Positions 14,885 to 51,115 of a stretch of 64,000 nucleotides of DNA are shown here, one piece after another. The DNA lies in the NCBI GenBank assembly GCA_005408345.1, contig SEMN01000001.1:372001-436000 (forward strand). Direction: 5' to 3'. The notes beneath the pieces are model-generated. The model had not been told where the DNA came from, did no database searches, and saw only the letters and a list, made by a program, of their open reading frames with translations. This DNA is from Macquaria australasica (taxonomy: Eukaryota > Chordata > Actinopteri > Centrarchiformes > Percichthyidae). A program made the translations under genes and the position numbers. Within the stretch, counting starts at the first letter, position 1, and each line of letters begins with the position of its first letter.

Positions 14885-17800
14885 TACGCACAATAATGAC
14901 CCTTCTCTGTAGAGGTCAAAGACAGGAGGTGGGAACTTTGGAAAATTCAGTACAGGAAAATCAAATGCAATAACTTTGAGGTGTGAGATGAATGAGGAAC
15001 AGTGCTGAGCTAAAAAGTAAAGAGTTGGGAGCATGCATTGGTGGAAAAAAGGGCTGACTATTTTTTTTTCCAGATCCACTTTAATCAACAGGAATCAGTC
15101 ACCAACCACCAATTTCAGATACATTAATTGCACTTGGCAACTTATATTCTGCTCGAAAATGACATTTTTCATGTATTACAGACCATGACGTGTGGAGACA
15201 GCTCTAATTAAATTAAACCATGGCTGCACTGACAACATAATAAAGTTCGTTATAGTTAAACCTAGAGTTGTCAATAGTCCCTTTGAAGCCTTTGGAAAAA
15301 CAGGGAACACTTAAGCATGCATAATGAAAAGGAGTGTATACATATAGGAGATTTACAGCTACATTTGAGAGTCTTTAATAATTTAATTTGTTGTAAGATA
15401 GACAGATCTTAACATCTCTGCTTTATTTCCATGTCTACAACATCTGATATTTTATGTAGGGCTTTATATGTCTATGGAGTTGGCTGATGATATTGTAGGT
15501 GCAGCATGTCAGTGTGCCTGTAAGCCTGGACCAAGAGTGACACCTAGTGGTCAATTTGCAAAAGACGAAAAAGGACAGATCTGTTCTAACCTGCATGAGA
15601 ATTTGAATCAATTTACTCTTTCCCTTGGGCACAGACTTATTAAAACATGCCACTAAATAGCATACATATTTAAATAAGAGTCAAGTCCTAAACACCCACA
15701 TCTTTACAGACAACCTCAAAATGATTGCATGAAAGCATTATATTTTGTCACTGCCGACAGGTGAATCAGTGACTACAGAAAAATTAACCTTGCAGCAGAA
15801 TGACCACGCTGAACTCGAAGCACAGAGTGAGAAAACTGTAGTCTGATAATCAGACTGAAGTGCCATTTTGTTTCACTTCCTCCAGTCTTTTAGATGGTTG
15901 GCAAGCATTTAAGTTTCATGTTTAACCATAATATTTTTATTTGTTTAATTAAATTTAATTCCCTGATGGTGTTCTTTGTCTTAATTTTTACATTCCAAAG
16001 CCAACGTTAGACATGATAACAAAGTCTGCATATCTTTATTGACTGGATGTCTAATTAGTGAGAAGACTTTCCATCAAGATAAAGGTCTCCCTGCAAAAAC
16101 ATGATTCTTGCAAGGGAGAGCTCCTTGCCAATATTTACTCAAGTTATCGCTGTTGAAGACACAGCACATAAATCTCCATTAGTGGTGGTTTTAGCAAGCA
16201 ACAGGAAGACTTGTCCATATAAACATAAAGAGAAGAGAGTCTTTCTCTATTGTTCTTTGGGACAGAGTTAGAGGAACTCATTGGATTCTCATAGAACAAC
16301 ATTTCATTTCTTTTATATTTTCTTTAAATTGTACTTACACAAAGACGTAAACATACACATAAAGGAACAGGATAATGGATACCAAGGGTAAAAAAACAAA
16401 CATATGACTACAAACAAAATGTAATTTTAATTGTTCAATTATTTGCACTTTTGAGATAAACGCCAAAAGAAAAAAACAAACAAACACTACGTCCCAGTGT
16501 TTCCTATTATACATATATGATACAACATTTGGAATTGAGTCACAAAACAAAATTACACTCAGGCAGCAGGAGTTTACCATCTAAAAAAATTAATCCATAC
16601 CCCCCCCCCAAAAAACAACAACAACAAAACAAACAAAAACGTTTAGGGTCAAATTCCCAGTGAGTGGTGCACCAGAAACCCTGCCTAAAATTTCATCCTG
16701 TTTTAATTTAATAGTTGTGGCACAGTAAAGGATAGATGTATAAAAATAACATATTCCGGTCATATTTGATAAACCACCCAATTTTTCATGAAAAAAAAAA
16801 CATTTGAAACGTTTAATATTTAAAGAGGTGCTGCACACTTAAATGTGTTTTTTGAGCTGTGAACTAAATGATATGACTCTAGTGTGATGCTGGCGATAAT
16901 ATTGACATTTCTTACCAAATTTATAAAAATCTGCATTTCATGGGTTGAAAATGGCTCAACACGCCATCTACTGTTGTAAATCAAAAAAAGACTCTAATCA
17001 GTGTAAGTCCCCTGACCCACACACTACATAGCCACGAGGCCACACCTCCTACAGCTGTTGCTCCCTCACTCGTTGCATTTTTAAAATTTGCTGGGAGGGA
17101 GGGTTCTAGTTGAATTTGAGGACGTAGTTTGTTGTTATTTTGTCAATTAAAAATATACATTTCCTTTTCCATCAAAGAATATTGCTTAGGTCTTTTTCTT
17201 TCTCATCATACCTTGGATCACCAAACATTACAGCTAGAGAATAACCATAAAAATGTATATTGTAAATAGAGATCATTCATTTCTAAAAAAGTGATTGGTT
17301 CCTTTAAGAACCTCCTTCCTCCCTCTGGGGGTTACTTGCTTCACAGTTTGATTAGTTTGACATTCTTTATACATTCACATGTATGCTACAATATTTGCAT
17401 CTAAACTGTACATTTGGTTTTAAGATATAAGCAACTTTATATAATAAACACAATTTGTGTTATATTGCATATTTGATGTGTTGCATGACATTTCCAGTGG
17501 AGCTGGACATTAACTAACATTGCACTAAAAAGGCAAAAGCTGGAACTCTTAAAGCAAATATTTTTAAAACTGCAAATCATATCGCACTGTAAACTGTATG
17601 AAACTCATTAATTCCTTTTGAATGTGTTAGTAATGTCATAGTTAGGTCATTTGGAAGTATAAATGTCTGAGAATGCTAACACACCATTCTTAATTGAAAA
17701 TAATTTGATGCAAGTCACTTAACGTTCCTTCATTGAAATGCTTTATATCCCATTTATGCAACCATCTTGACATGTATCTAATCCGACAATGTTTTTCACA

Positions 17801-18040
17801 CTGTGACAAAATTCACTGTTTCAGAACATGTTTGCCCTCAAATCCCTGTTTTATCTTCATAATATTCAAGTTCAATAGCACAAACAACCACAGCAAAAGA
17901 GATTAATCTGTATCCTGCATTATTAACTTAAAAAAATGAAAATAAGAGTCATTGAGGTACTTTTGGGAAAAGTATCTTAGAATAAATCACTGTAGTAAAA
18001 ATAAACAAAGTGCTGGTGAGGTTTTGGCAGTCCATGTGGC

Positions 18041-21000
18041 TCAGCTAAGAAGAGGACTGTTCTCGTTCTCGTTCTGATCTTCAACAGGATCATCCTCCCC
18101 TGAGACGTAAGGCTCTGGCTTTTTGACCTCTTTGGCAACATCCACTCCCATCAGACCCACCACCCTGAAACGTGGAATAACAGGCATAAGAGGCAGAAAA
18201 ACATGGGACATATACCCATCTCTACCAATTCCAACTAAACTCTGCATCTGTCTTCTCAGCAGCTTCAACATAGCTTTTCTCTACATGCCTGCGTCAGTTT
18301 GCCTGAGTTAGAGACATTTCCAACACACAAATTTCACCTATCAAACTCACTGATGTTTCTAATGTTACATAAGACATGAACCCCAAGGGAAAATGTAAAC
18401 AAGAAATGTCCCATTTTTTCATTGTGACAACTTTCGTTGTTTATTAAATGACAGTGATCTTAAACATGGCTGCAACATACATGTTTCAGTTGAGACTGCT
18501 GAACCATTGGCTTTCTTATTCTCTAACTACCCACTATGTAACAGAAGAAGCAGTGCATGTGACAGAGGTGGATTCACTCAAGGAGTTTCATGTTTCACGC
18601 TACACCTCCCAGACTGACTCAGCAGCACTACATTGTCAACTCAGTGTAACAAAACAACTGTAAGAACACGGTGACCCACAGATAAGTATTCTTCTATGGC
18701 CTTTCCTCCATCACTATATAACAGAGCGTCAGTGTCGATGGTGAAAAAACATCATGTATATGTCAGGGATTTGAAGGGGGAAACAGTTTGATTAGGGAGG
18801 TGGATGCAATGAATGCTGGAATGAGGAACTGAGTCTTTTTGTTTTCTGAGGCCCCAAATCTAGCAAAGCATTTCTCTTTTCTAGTTAAGCCAAACTGGCA
18901 AACAGTGACTCAGCAGAAAGAAAAAAAGATGTGTTTGTAATGCAACTCTATCCAAAGAGTACAGCTCTACACCTGAAGCATATCTACACAGCATAAACTG
19001 CTCTGTTTTTATTGTAGAACAATCAAATAACTTTGGTTGGAATACTCTCTGAACACCTTATCAATGTCATGCAACAAATTCTGAAAATCACAGACAGCTT
19101 ACATGAATACGTTCTCTCTCTACAGCAGGTTTTACTGGCTCTATTTCTATGTCTCGGACAAAGTCATCATAGATCATTAATGCAATTCTTGTAGCAGGAC
19201 ACTATTATTTTGTGAATGTTGGAGGGCCCTTGAATGCATGGGGAGAGTTTTGAAAAAAGAAAATGGTTCCTGCTTGCAACATCTTATAACATAACCTGGA
19301 CATAAACAATGAGGGAAGTGTGATGGATGACCTATCTCAAGCACATAAAGTGAATGGACACCAGTAGTGCCTGGAAGGTACAATAGGAAATGAGTTTGGA
19401 ACTTTATGATTGTATGCTTTAATAAAACTATTTGCACGTTGTAGTTAATCGTGCAAAAGCGCTGGTATGGTCCTTTAATGTTGTGTTGTCTACATTGGCA
19501 GCATGATGAACTTACCCCACGACAAACAAAGGGATGAGACAGAGTCCGGCAGACAACAGGAAGATGAAGCCAGGGTACCATGCCACCGTAGCGAAGTAGA
19601 CACTGTTGAAGACTCCGACCGATACATTGTTAGTTAAACTCTCCAGAAAAGAAAGACAGGCAAACAGGGCTCCTGCAAAAACACACCCAGGAGAGAAGAA
19701 AAACATTTTTTAGTGACAGAGTGACAGACAACCTAAAATCAAACAGTTCAGTTCCAAGATTCCCCTTCGCTCTAAGGAACCAAAACTTGGAGTGCTTTGT
19801 TTTTAAGTGCATCATGAAGTTGTTGGGACAGGCAACTCTTCAGTGGACTTTGACTCTACAAACACACAGACACCGTTCTGTGGCTCCTGTAAAGCCTGGA
19901 AACCCACTCACCCTGCTCAGACTTTGAGATGATCTTTGACATCATGGAGCGCAGAACAGGGAAAGGCATGATAGACAGAAGCATTGGCACCCGCCCTGTG
20001 GTAAACAAATTACAATAACAGAAGACAGATATTAAATTATAAAGCATAATGCAGGAAATACAATGTAACCACACCAACTTGTAAAATACATACATTGTAC
20101 TTCAAAGTTGTTTAAGGTTATGTTTGGAAAAAAACATGCAAAAAATTATAAGTGACAGATTTAAGTCCTCTCATTTGGATAATATCCCCATGACAATTTA
20201 AATAAATAACAATGCAGTGATAACATTTCATAATTATGTCAGTTTACAATGCAATAATCTAATAAAATACACAAGACACTGTAACCCTAGTAACATTTCT
20301 ACACCTTGTAAAAGGTGGGAGGAAAAGCAGGTACTGTCAAACAGTAACCTGTGCAATTAGCCTGTAATGTTTACTTATGTAATTTTCTGTTTTATATTAC
20401 TCTTCAGTGTGCCCTTCATATTTCTTTTTCTGTGTCTTATTTTTAATATGATGTCCTATTTTTTCACACCCATTTATTTTAAATAAAGCACCTTGAGCTA
20501 CATGTAATATATAAAAAAAATGGCTACATAAACAGAGATATTAACATTGTCTTACATATGTCATGGTTACCAACGCTGAGGCCTATTAGTTATTAAACAA
20601 GGCCACAAATCCTGTGCATAATTTCACAACACAATTTCCAATATCTGACATACAGCAGAAGGTGAAACTAATTGATAATCCTCCAATGCCCTCATCAAAC
20701 TGTTCAATATTACTGAACTTCTTGGAAAACAAGGCATCCAAAAATGAAACCAGGTGCAGGTTTTAATTCAGTGTCAGCACATACTTGACCGTATAAACAA
20801 CTGTAGACAAGGCTTTGGTGATTTTCTTTTCACTAAACAGGAGATTCAAAACTATTGTACATTATTGGTTTAAGCAGGAAGTTTTTCTCACCTATGAATA
20901 TTAGTAAAGTGGTCTTAGCAAACGCCAGCAGGACCATGCCTGATATGACGGATAGGATCCCCATCAGGACAATGAGCAGCTGTGACACACCGCAGTACGT

Positions 21001-23022
21001 GAATGCTGACACTCCCACAAAACTGACCAGGAACACAGTGGTGGACAGTGCTGAGCCGTAGCCAATCAAAATCTCCGTCCAGCACAGTGGCTCATTGAGC
21101 TCATATAGTGTCATCAAGGAGATCCCACCCACATAGGCGAAGGAGAAGCTGGTGAAGATGACCATCAGGAGGACCAGGATAGTTTTACACCTGCGGCTGG
21201 CCCCTGCAAACATGTGGTAGACCCCGCAGATCATCTGTTTCAAGGCTGAGCGCTGAGGAGACCCCTCTAGAATAATGGCATCAGTGGGAGCCTTCTTCAC
21301 AGTCTCTTCTAGGATGAAAATTGCATAGAGTAGGTTCAAACACTGACACAACGCAGAGGTTACGAAAGGCCAGTTAAAGCCTGCAGCTCTCAGAAAGTAG
21401 CCTGTTGATATTGAGGCCACCCCAGACAACAGGCCAATCATCATGTCCAGTCCAGCCATGCGCAGCGTCTTCTGATGACCATCCTCACACAAGTCTGCTA
21501 TGTAGGCAAAACAGCCGCCCAGAAATGTGCCCAAGCCGCCAAACAGAGAACTGAGAAGCGAGGAGCCAATGAGCAAGTAAATGTTGAGCTCAAAGTAGGA
21601 CACTGCCATTAAGGCCAAGGTGTAGATCAACGTGCCAATCAAAGGCAAGATGATTGTGATCCTGCGTCCTCCCCGGTCACTATAGGCCACAAGCATGAAA
21701 GTGACAACCAAAGAGGGGATTGTGGAGAAGAGCTCTGTGTAAAGGGAGAAGAGAGATGCCTGCCTCTGTACCTCCTGGAAACACAGAAAGAGAGCATAGT
21801 TAAGTCTAAAAATCATGTATGGACTGACACTGGACTGTCTGCATTCTGTCTGCAACTGTAATAGCAGGTCTCAGAAGGCAAAATAACTACGCTCAAGCTG
21901 GCAACTATCCTACAAACAACCAGATAAACAGAGGTAGTGGCTATTTAATGTCATAATACCAACACAGAATGAACAATGCAACAGGTGCAGGAGTGGCTAT
22001 GTTCTGACAAAAACAGGCTTTTTGAGATCAGTGCTTTTGTTCTCACTTCCCTGTTGTGTTTCATTACTACTACTAAAAATACATTAAAAAAAATAAAGAG
22101 GAAGAATATTTCTTCTAAATCCTTCTTATAATGAATTAACAAGTGATTGTGTGCTTTGAAATGATAAGTGATTTAATAAGATTATCACTCTTTGGCAAAA
22201 GTGTTGTTACTAAAGCATGTCAGTCGGTGTCTGTACGAGTTCAGAACAGGTCACACACACACATCTCCCTTGCATATCACCTTATGGCGCAGTAGCTGAA
22301 TCAGTTCTTTTTACCTGAGCTGTGTTGGAAGAGGGGATCTGAAAGGGTTATAGGAAAACTTTTGCTGTGTTAAGTTGAACACAGACACGGATAGTTGCTG
22401 AGATACAAACTGCAGCTGTGGAAGAATAGACTGCACCTATGCTTAGAGCATTACTATTTGTTGAGCTGCGGGTTACTGTAGGAAGCCTGAAGGAAGTAAG
22501 ACATTTCTTTTCATCAACACACAGAAACCACGACACAACAACGACTCAGTCAGCATCACATGCATAAAGCAGAAAACAAAAAGTCTGTGTAAAAATAGTT
22601 CTTAAATAATATTGACAATACTAATGCCGTTACAAAATGTCAGTACTTGTTATACTGAAAATGTTACACGGGTTGATACAGGAAAAGTTAATATAAGTAC
22701 AACCATTCTCGATTTTTAAGTGGAAGGGAAAAAAATAGAACTTGATCCAAGTATTGGTAATTGAAAATACTCCTTTTGCCTTGAGGTACTTAAATGTGTG
22801 CTCTCTTACGTCCAGTGATTAGTAACTAACCTCATGGTAGCTTGAATGGTTGCTGCTGCTGTTTGCTGCACATCTGGAGGTGTTGTCAGAGATGGGGTAG
22901 GTGGTGTTTGTCAGCTGCTGCCAGAGCCTCCGGTACACATACTGCTGCACGAGAGGATAGATGAGAAAACTGGAGAAAGCGTACAGGGCAACCACAGGCT
23001 CCACGAGGAGAAGACCCTTCAT
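18041..23022 (-). CDS. slc46a3: SLC46A3-type lysosomal MFS transporter
   Basis: Proton-coupled-folate-transporter family member of the major facilitator superfamily. Mammalian SLC46A3 sits in the lysosomal membrane and exports small solutes, including catabolites of antibody conjugates. Coding exons in order of translation are 22831-23022, 20892-21774, 19912-19995, 19516-19672 and 18041-18164. All junctions are GT-AG, and the total is 1440 nt or 479 aa (human about 463). The start gives MKGLLLVEP, like the human MKILFVEP. Four N-glycosylation sequons (N39, N47, N54, N58) lie in the first lumenal loop. SDRGGRR is the MFS loop motif between TM2 and TM3. FPVLRSMMSK and FATVAWYPGF are family blocks. 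The tail ends with ENSPLL, an acidic dileucine sorting signal (residues 473-478). Membrane segments fill most of the 883-nt exon. The other SLC46 members (A1, A2) fit less well. The large exon also reads open a little into both flanking introns, which is not coding. Confidence 0.85.
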
Positions 23023-23690
23023 TTTTAAGGGGCTGCAAGATCACCTGAAAAAGAGATGAAGAGGATACATTTAGTGATTAATGATTAATGATTAGTGATT
23101 ATGAGGTGGGTCTTTAAAACACATGACAGTGTATAAACACTGCTATTATTTTAATACACTAAAAAAATTGAACTAATTTAAAATATTAAACAGCTCGATA
23201 AAGATTATTCTGTTGTAGCAAGCTGCAACCTTCAACACTTAACTTCAGGTACAGGTGTGTGCAGGGTGGACACACGACACCCACAGTAGGCTATTCCTCT
23301 TTAAATAGCACAAAACTGATTCAAGTCATAAGACAGGGTCTACGTGGAAGTACAGATAATATTTGTTTGGTTGTTTTTGCCTTTTACTATCATCGAGGAG
23401 AGAGTTTGCACTACATTATCCGACAGTTTGGACATGAAATATAAGATAATAACCATATAATGAAGCGAACACAGAATGGTGCAGGATGAGCTGGGATAGG
23501 TCAATATTTAGATAACACACAGTGGAAGATAACAACAGCTTAGCCTTAGCCTCATTTTCTTACAGGATGTTGACAAGAACATGCAGTATAACACCCACCT
23601 TTCAGATAGTCTCTTGGATCATGTTGTAATCAATACATTTTCTCCGGCAAAACATTGTGTTTACGAAGTCGGTCGGGAGCTCTTGTTATA
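23023..23690 (-). other. slc46a3: slc46a3 5'UTR with a probable noncoding first exon
   Basis: The first coding exon has a minus-strand acceptor (CAG) ending at 23045, so its 5'UTR part is 23023-23044 and an upstream noncoding exon is required. The best donor read on the minus strand is AAAG|GTGGGT, which ends that exon at 23599. Its upstream edge, near 23690, is a guess from the promoter elements just beyond. A short ATTAATG-type tandem repeat lies in the intron at 23071-23100. The exon assignment is inference without transcript data. Confidence 0.5.
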
Positions 23691-24000
23691 TGCAGCAGTG
23701 CACGGCGTTAAACCGAAGTCCCGCCCCTCGCCATGTACGATTGGACAGCAGTCTTTCAAGTCTGAGTTTATTCGACAGAGGAACTGTCAGTCATGAGTTA
23801 AAGCAGACGTGAACAGTTTGTGACTGCCTGTAACGGGCTCTTTGCTGCGTACCAGAATGTGTTTGAAATATTTTTAAGGGACGTTCATTTGATTCAGCTC
23901 GCAAAATATTTTGTTTACGTACTCCAAATGCTTCCGTTGCCATTGCTCGAAAGCGCACGCTACCACTTCACTGGGTATTACGGTAACGTGCGGTAGGCGT
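23690..24000. promoter_or_regulatory. Putative bidirectional promoter, slc46a3 / synj1
   Basis: The two genes point away from each other, and their apparent first exons lie about 300-400 bp apart. The interval is visibly richer in CpG than its surroundings. It contains a GC box read on the minus strand (CCCGCCCC near 23720) and an inverted CCAAT box (ATTGG near 23740), both correctly placed for slc46a3. The synj1 side is CpG-rich around 23950-24060, with a degenerate ETS-like CCGGGAAGG near 24031. No TATA box is obvious. The exact start sites are not visible. Confidence 0.6.
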
Positions 24001-24082
24001 GCTTTGCGTCGGAATGTACCATTTCGCCAACCGGGAAGGATTTTGTTGTGACAGCGGAGTTACGACCCGGCTGGGGGAGACG
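24000..24082 (+). other. synj1: synj1 noncoding first exon (3' edge only)
   Basis: A strong donor (GAGACG|GTAAGG) at 24082/24083 closes a CpG-rich segment upstream of the first coding exon. That coding exon starts at an acceptor (TTTCCAG) at 25094/25095, which leaves 35 nt of UTR before the ATG. The 5' edge of this exon is not determinable and 24000 is approximate. Confidence 0.55.
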
Positions 24083-25094
24083 GTAAGGCGAAATCCGTAG
24101 CCCTTCCTCTGTGTGATTTAAATGTAACCTACAATTGTAAGATAAAGTCTAAATTTAAACGTTTACAACGTACAGGTTTATATGTTTTACATGGCCGAGC
24201 CGCTCAAATCAATGCATTGGTAACGTTAACTGTCAGTTTATCATCCCGGACGTGCAGGTAGTACCACCATCAAAATACCGTAAGCTAGCGAATCACAGCT
24301 ATCCCTGTGATTAATTTAGCTAACTCAGCTAACGTTACCAGCTAGCGTTAGGTGGGTGAAAGACGGCAGGCTGTCTTCGCCTCATCGTTTCCGTCTCCCT
24401 CGTCTTCTTAGCCTAGTTGGTTTCCCAAATCTAGCGTCAAAGCTAGCTGACGGGTAAACGTTAGCGTTAGCTTCGCCTGCTGCAGCTGCACTACAAAGTC
24501 GTGACTGTCCGTGTCAGGGTGGATGATATATCAGTCCCCCGGCCTTACGTTATCGCCCACTGTGCCCCTGCTGCTCATAATCTCCAGCTATCTACCTGCG
24601 ATATTCGGTTTAAAATAAGATTAGTTTGACATATGCGCGGGCCTTAGCTGTGTCCGTAATTGATGGTATGCTGGGCTTCGGGTTTCGCAACGAAAGTTTT
24701 CTCGTCAGTCTGAATCACGCAATTTGTAACGTTATTCACAAATAATATGACGGGTTTCCCTAATGAGTAGGTGATTCATTAGAAATTCCAAAAATTGAAA
24801 AGCAAATACTGTTTTACCCGCAGTCCGAGTGGTGTGCAGTTGTCTACATTTAGTTTTTGTAACGTCTTGATATTTGGTTTAGTCGCAACTTCAGCTGTAC
24901 AGATTGTAATACCTTAATTTTCGACCCACACGTACTAAAAAGCAAGCGCTGTATGGTCAGATCATACGTCACCTCTCCATCAATAATAAATAGAGCATCC
25001 TAGTAACTCTAGCAGACTTCAAATTACAGATGCCGTGTCTGTTTGTGAATGTCTCTTATCCGATCTGCTGTCATTCATTCTTTTTGGTTTCCAG
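24083..25094 (+). other. synj1: synj1 intron 1, CpG-rich with GCTAAC/GTTAGC motifs
   Basis: The first intron keeps promoter-like CpG content in its first half. Between about 24215 and 24480 it holds repeated GTTAGC, GCTAAC, GCTAGC and AACGTTA words, several forming short palindromes. No open frame of interest is present. The second half is AT-rich and ordinary. Confidence 0.5.
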
Positions 25095-25129
25095 GTCATA
25101 GCATAGGTTTTTTTCATCTTGGATCAACA

Positions 25130-48283
<23,154 letters not shown>

Positions 48284-51115
48284 GATCACTCTTAATATGT
48301 AAAGGGCATATCCAGATATGTATAGATCTATGATAAATGTGTATATGTGTGTATGTACAAAAGAGACAGTATTTAAGAAGTATAGACCAATCCCCCCTCT
48401 GAATCACAGGAAAGGATTTATATCTCGAGCAGTAACATGAGAAGTGTCCGAGTCCAAACGTGTGTTCCAACTTTACCACAGAGATGTTTGCTTGTTCCCT
48501 GATATTAACATTTATTTTAATATGAATCGTCCTGACATTTTATTTATGGCAGCAAACATGTGCCTGTGTCTACAGTATATAGTTATATAAAGTACAGCTA
48601 TACGCACACAAATCATATGTGTAACCACATGTGCAATATCCAGACATGTCTGTGTGGCCGTGCAGCACACCCACTGCATTCGCCTGCGGGCGTTCACGTA
48701 AGTCAGTGTTACCTTTGCATTTGCTACATTGGTGGACACACTGCTGCTCATGACCATTATTTTGACTGATCTGTACGTTAGAGCGGCATTCTCAGAGTAA
48801 AGGGTAATCTTCTACTTTCTCAGTATACATATAGTAGAAGGCTATGCACTGCGGGTTTTACATTTGCACCCAAAGTCGCTGCAGTCTGCAGCAATCAGAT
48901 TGCTTTGAATTGCAAAGAGTTTGTTGTAATTTTTATTTTTCTGTTCTTTTGTGTCCAAGGGGTGCACATTTAAAAGTCATTTTGTGCGCTCGCTTTTATC
49001 ATGAATGTACTTTATGTTGCACTGGGTTTTGTCATTGCCTCCTTGCTGATACCACGGTGTGAACAAGAATAGCACGGGTCAGTTTCATCGTCAGTCAAAC
49101 TGTTCACTGCCGCAGGACTTGATGCTCTGTAATATCATCTCATCCACTTGATAGTAAGACATTTTGTTCTCTCTACTCGGTCATCACTCTTCGTCTATGG
49201 GCTGTTACGCTTAGCTGAATATATTTTGTAGCTCTATATCAAAACCTATACATAGTGATTATGTATAAATGTATGTTTTCCTTATGGAAACTACTCGCTA
49301 AATGTGCGTGTGTTTTGTGATGACCGTATCAGTGGTTTGCACAATGTAACTGATATGCACTGAAATGCTGTGTGCGCTCTCTTGGTTGTATTCTTGTTGA
49401 TGGCAGAGGGACAATAATGAGAGCCTGCAGATCGAACAGATGAGAGGGCTTTTTGACCTTTCCACCTCTGTAGTGTTTTGATCCTTCTTGATTTATCCAA
49501 AGCATTTAACCATACTATTGTAAATCCAGAGACTGTGGCGTATGCGTGTGTATACGTCTGTTACTCTTAAGTACGGAGATTATGTGATTTGGGTCTGTGG
49601 ACATGGCAGCAAGGACCTGTCGTGCATAATAGTAAGGGTACTTTTTTTTTTTACTTAAACTTTTGTTTATTGCAAAAGTCATGCTTTTAATTTCTAAGAA
49701 CATTTACTCTAAATAATCTATTGTTGATACTGTGGTGAGAAGTAATGTGTTGTGTTTGAGGTGCATCTCGTCTGTTGTGGTGTTTGTGTTTGGATGTGAG
49801 TGTGTGTGTACAGAGTTAAGAGTGGAATACCGGAGCTTTCCCCCCAGGAAGTCTTCTCTACACGCACCGTATTCGCTTACAGGTTCTGAACTAACAGCCA
49901 CTGTGTTCACACGCTCATGGCTGTGTTTGTGTATTTCCGCTCTCCACCCTGCAAAAGGCTGCGGAGTGACATCACTGTATGTGAAAATGTTAACAACACA
50001 AGACAATAGGACTTTTTTCCACACAGAGCACCCACCACTTGAGTGAGAATTCCCTGGTAGCAACACTAATGGAAGATTATTCACCACCTTGACTGAATAA
50101 ACTACACTGTATTCTAGGACCCAAATGCATCACCAGATAATCATTTCCAGTTGTTTAAGTCCTTCCCAGGTGCAGTGTGGCCCACATTCCAGACAGTAGT
50201 GTGATTTGAGTGTTGGGTGTCAAAACTCTCCTCAGCGTTTGCAGATCCACCTGTGATATCTAACCCATATCTGTTTCCTCCAGTTGAGAGTAATTGTTAC
50301 TGAGCCTCGCTGATTTTGTATCCATTCATGAGGTGTGTGTGTGGTGGTGGTGTTGTCAGAGGTGATGTGTCAGTGTTTTTTTTCCCCTGTGCTACCTACT
50401 TCACTCTTTCACTTCTGTTGAGTTGTATAGGTCAGCGTCAATGTTGACAATGATGACGAGCAATAGTTTTGCAAAAGGATCAGTGAGAGTACAATCCTCC
50501 TTAACACGACACATGCCAGCTGTGTTAGTCTACTCAGATGTTGTTGTCCCCCCCACCCCCACCCAACCTTCAGAAATCATGCAACCAGCTGAAATGTCTT
50601 AAAAGCATTTTGATGGTTCATGGAGGATAAAACATCTGACCCAAGAAAGTACCAGCTAACTAACGCTTCCGCGCTTTGTTTAAACACCATGTAAAATACG
50701 TCAAAATAGTCTTCATTCACTGCACTGAAAGCAGTAGCTATCTATGTAAGCAAGTATATCGGGTTGCCTCTCTAAAATGCATTTATTGTGTTATCCAAAT
50801 GTGTGCAGTAGATACTGTATCTGCATTAATAGTAGGTGACTAGCCAGCGCTTTGTGTCATGTTATGTTCAAGATGAGATTTTATAGGAAACAAATTGCTC
50901 CTTTTGTGAGGTCGGTGTCCCTTTTTTATGGCTATAATCCATAGTAAATAAGAGTCTGTGTTGTTGAACATATTCTGTACGTATTAAAGAGAAAACATGA
51001 AGCTGCGATTCATGTTAATATCCAACGTTCCATATTTTCAGTGCACAGCTGATTGCACATTTATGTATGAAGCAGTTTATGTTGTATGTATGCAAAAATA
51101 AATGTAACTTTACCT
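48284..51115 (+). other. synj1: synj1 3'UTR with two poly(A) signals
   Basis: After the stop the sequence is AT-rich and noncoding. AATAAA occurs at 50096-50101 and again at 51097-51102. The second is followed by a GT-rich segment (TGTTGATGTTTGTC) and is the better terminal signal, so the 3'UTR is about 2.8 kb. Usage of the proximal site would give about 1.8 kb. Short GT tracts are present, and no further gene is seen. Confidence 0.6.

Larger units (their letters stand above)
1..18040. other. Gene-poor intergenic stretch
   Basis: No reading frame here reads as a known protein, and no pair of open segments joins through plausible splice sites into a recognisable domain. The longest open frames are about 60-120 codons, with low-complexity composition or no family resemblance. 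Several sit in GT/CA-rich DNA. The stretch is AT-rich with scattered simple repeats, listed separately where notable. It should hold the 3'UTR of the minus-strand SLC46A3-type gene just below 18041, but I could not fix a poly(A) signal for it. Conserved noncoding elements could be present and cannot be recognised without alignment to other fish. Confidence 0.6.

Noticed and set aside
20833..21855. Reading frame of 340 codons treated as a complete single-exon gene
   Set aside because: Its ends run past a good acceptor (21774) and donor (20892). The protein continues in neighbouring exons as one SLC46A3-type gene.
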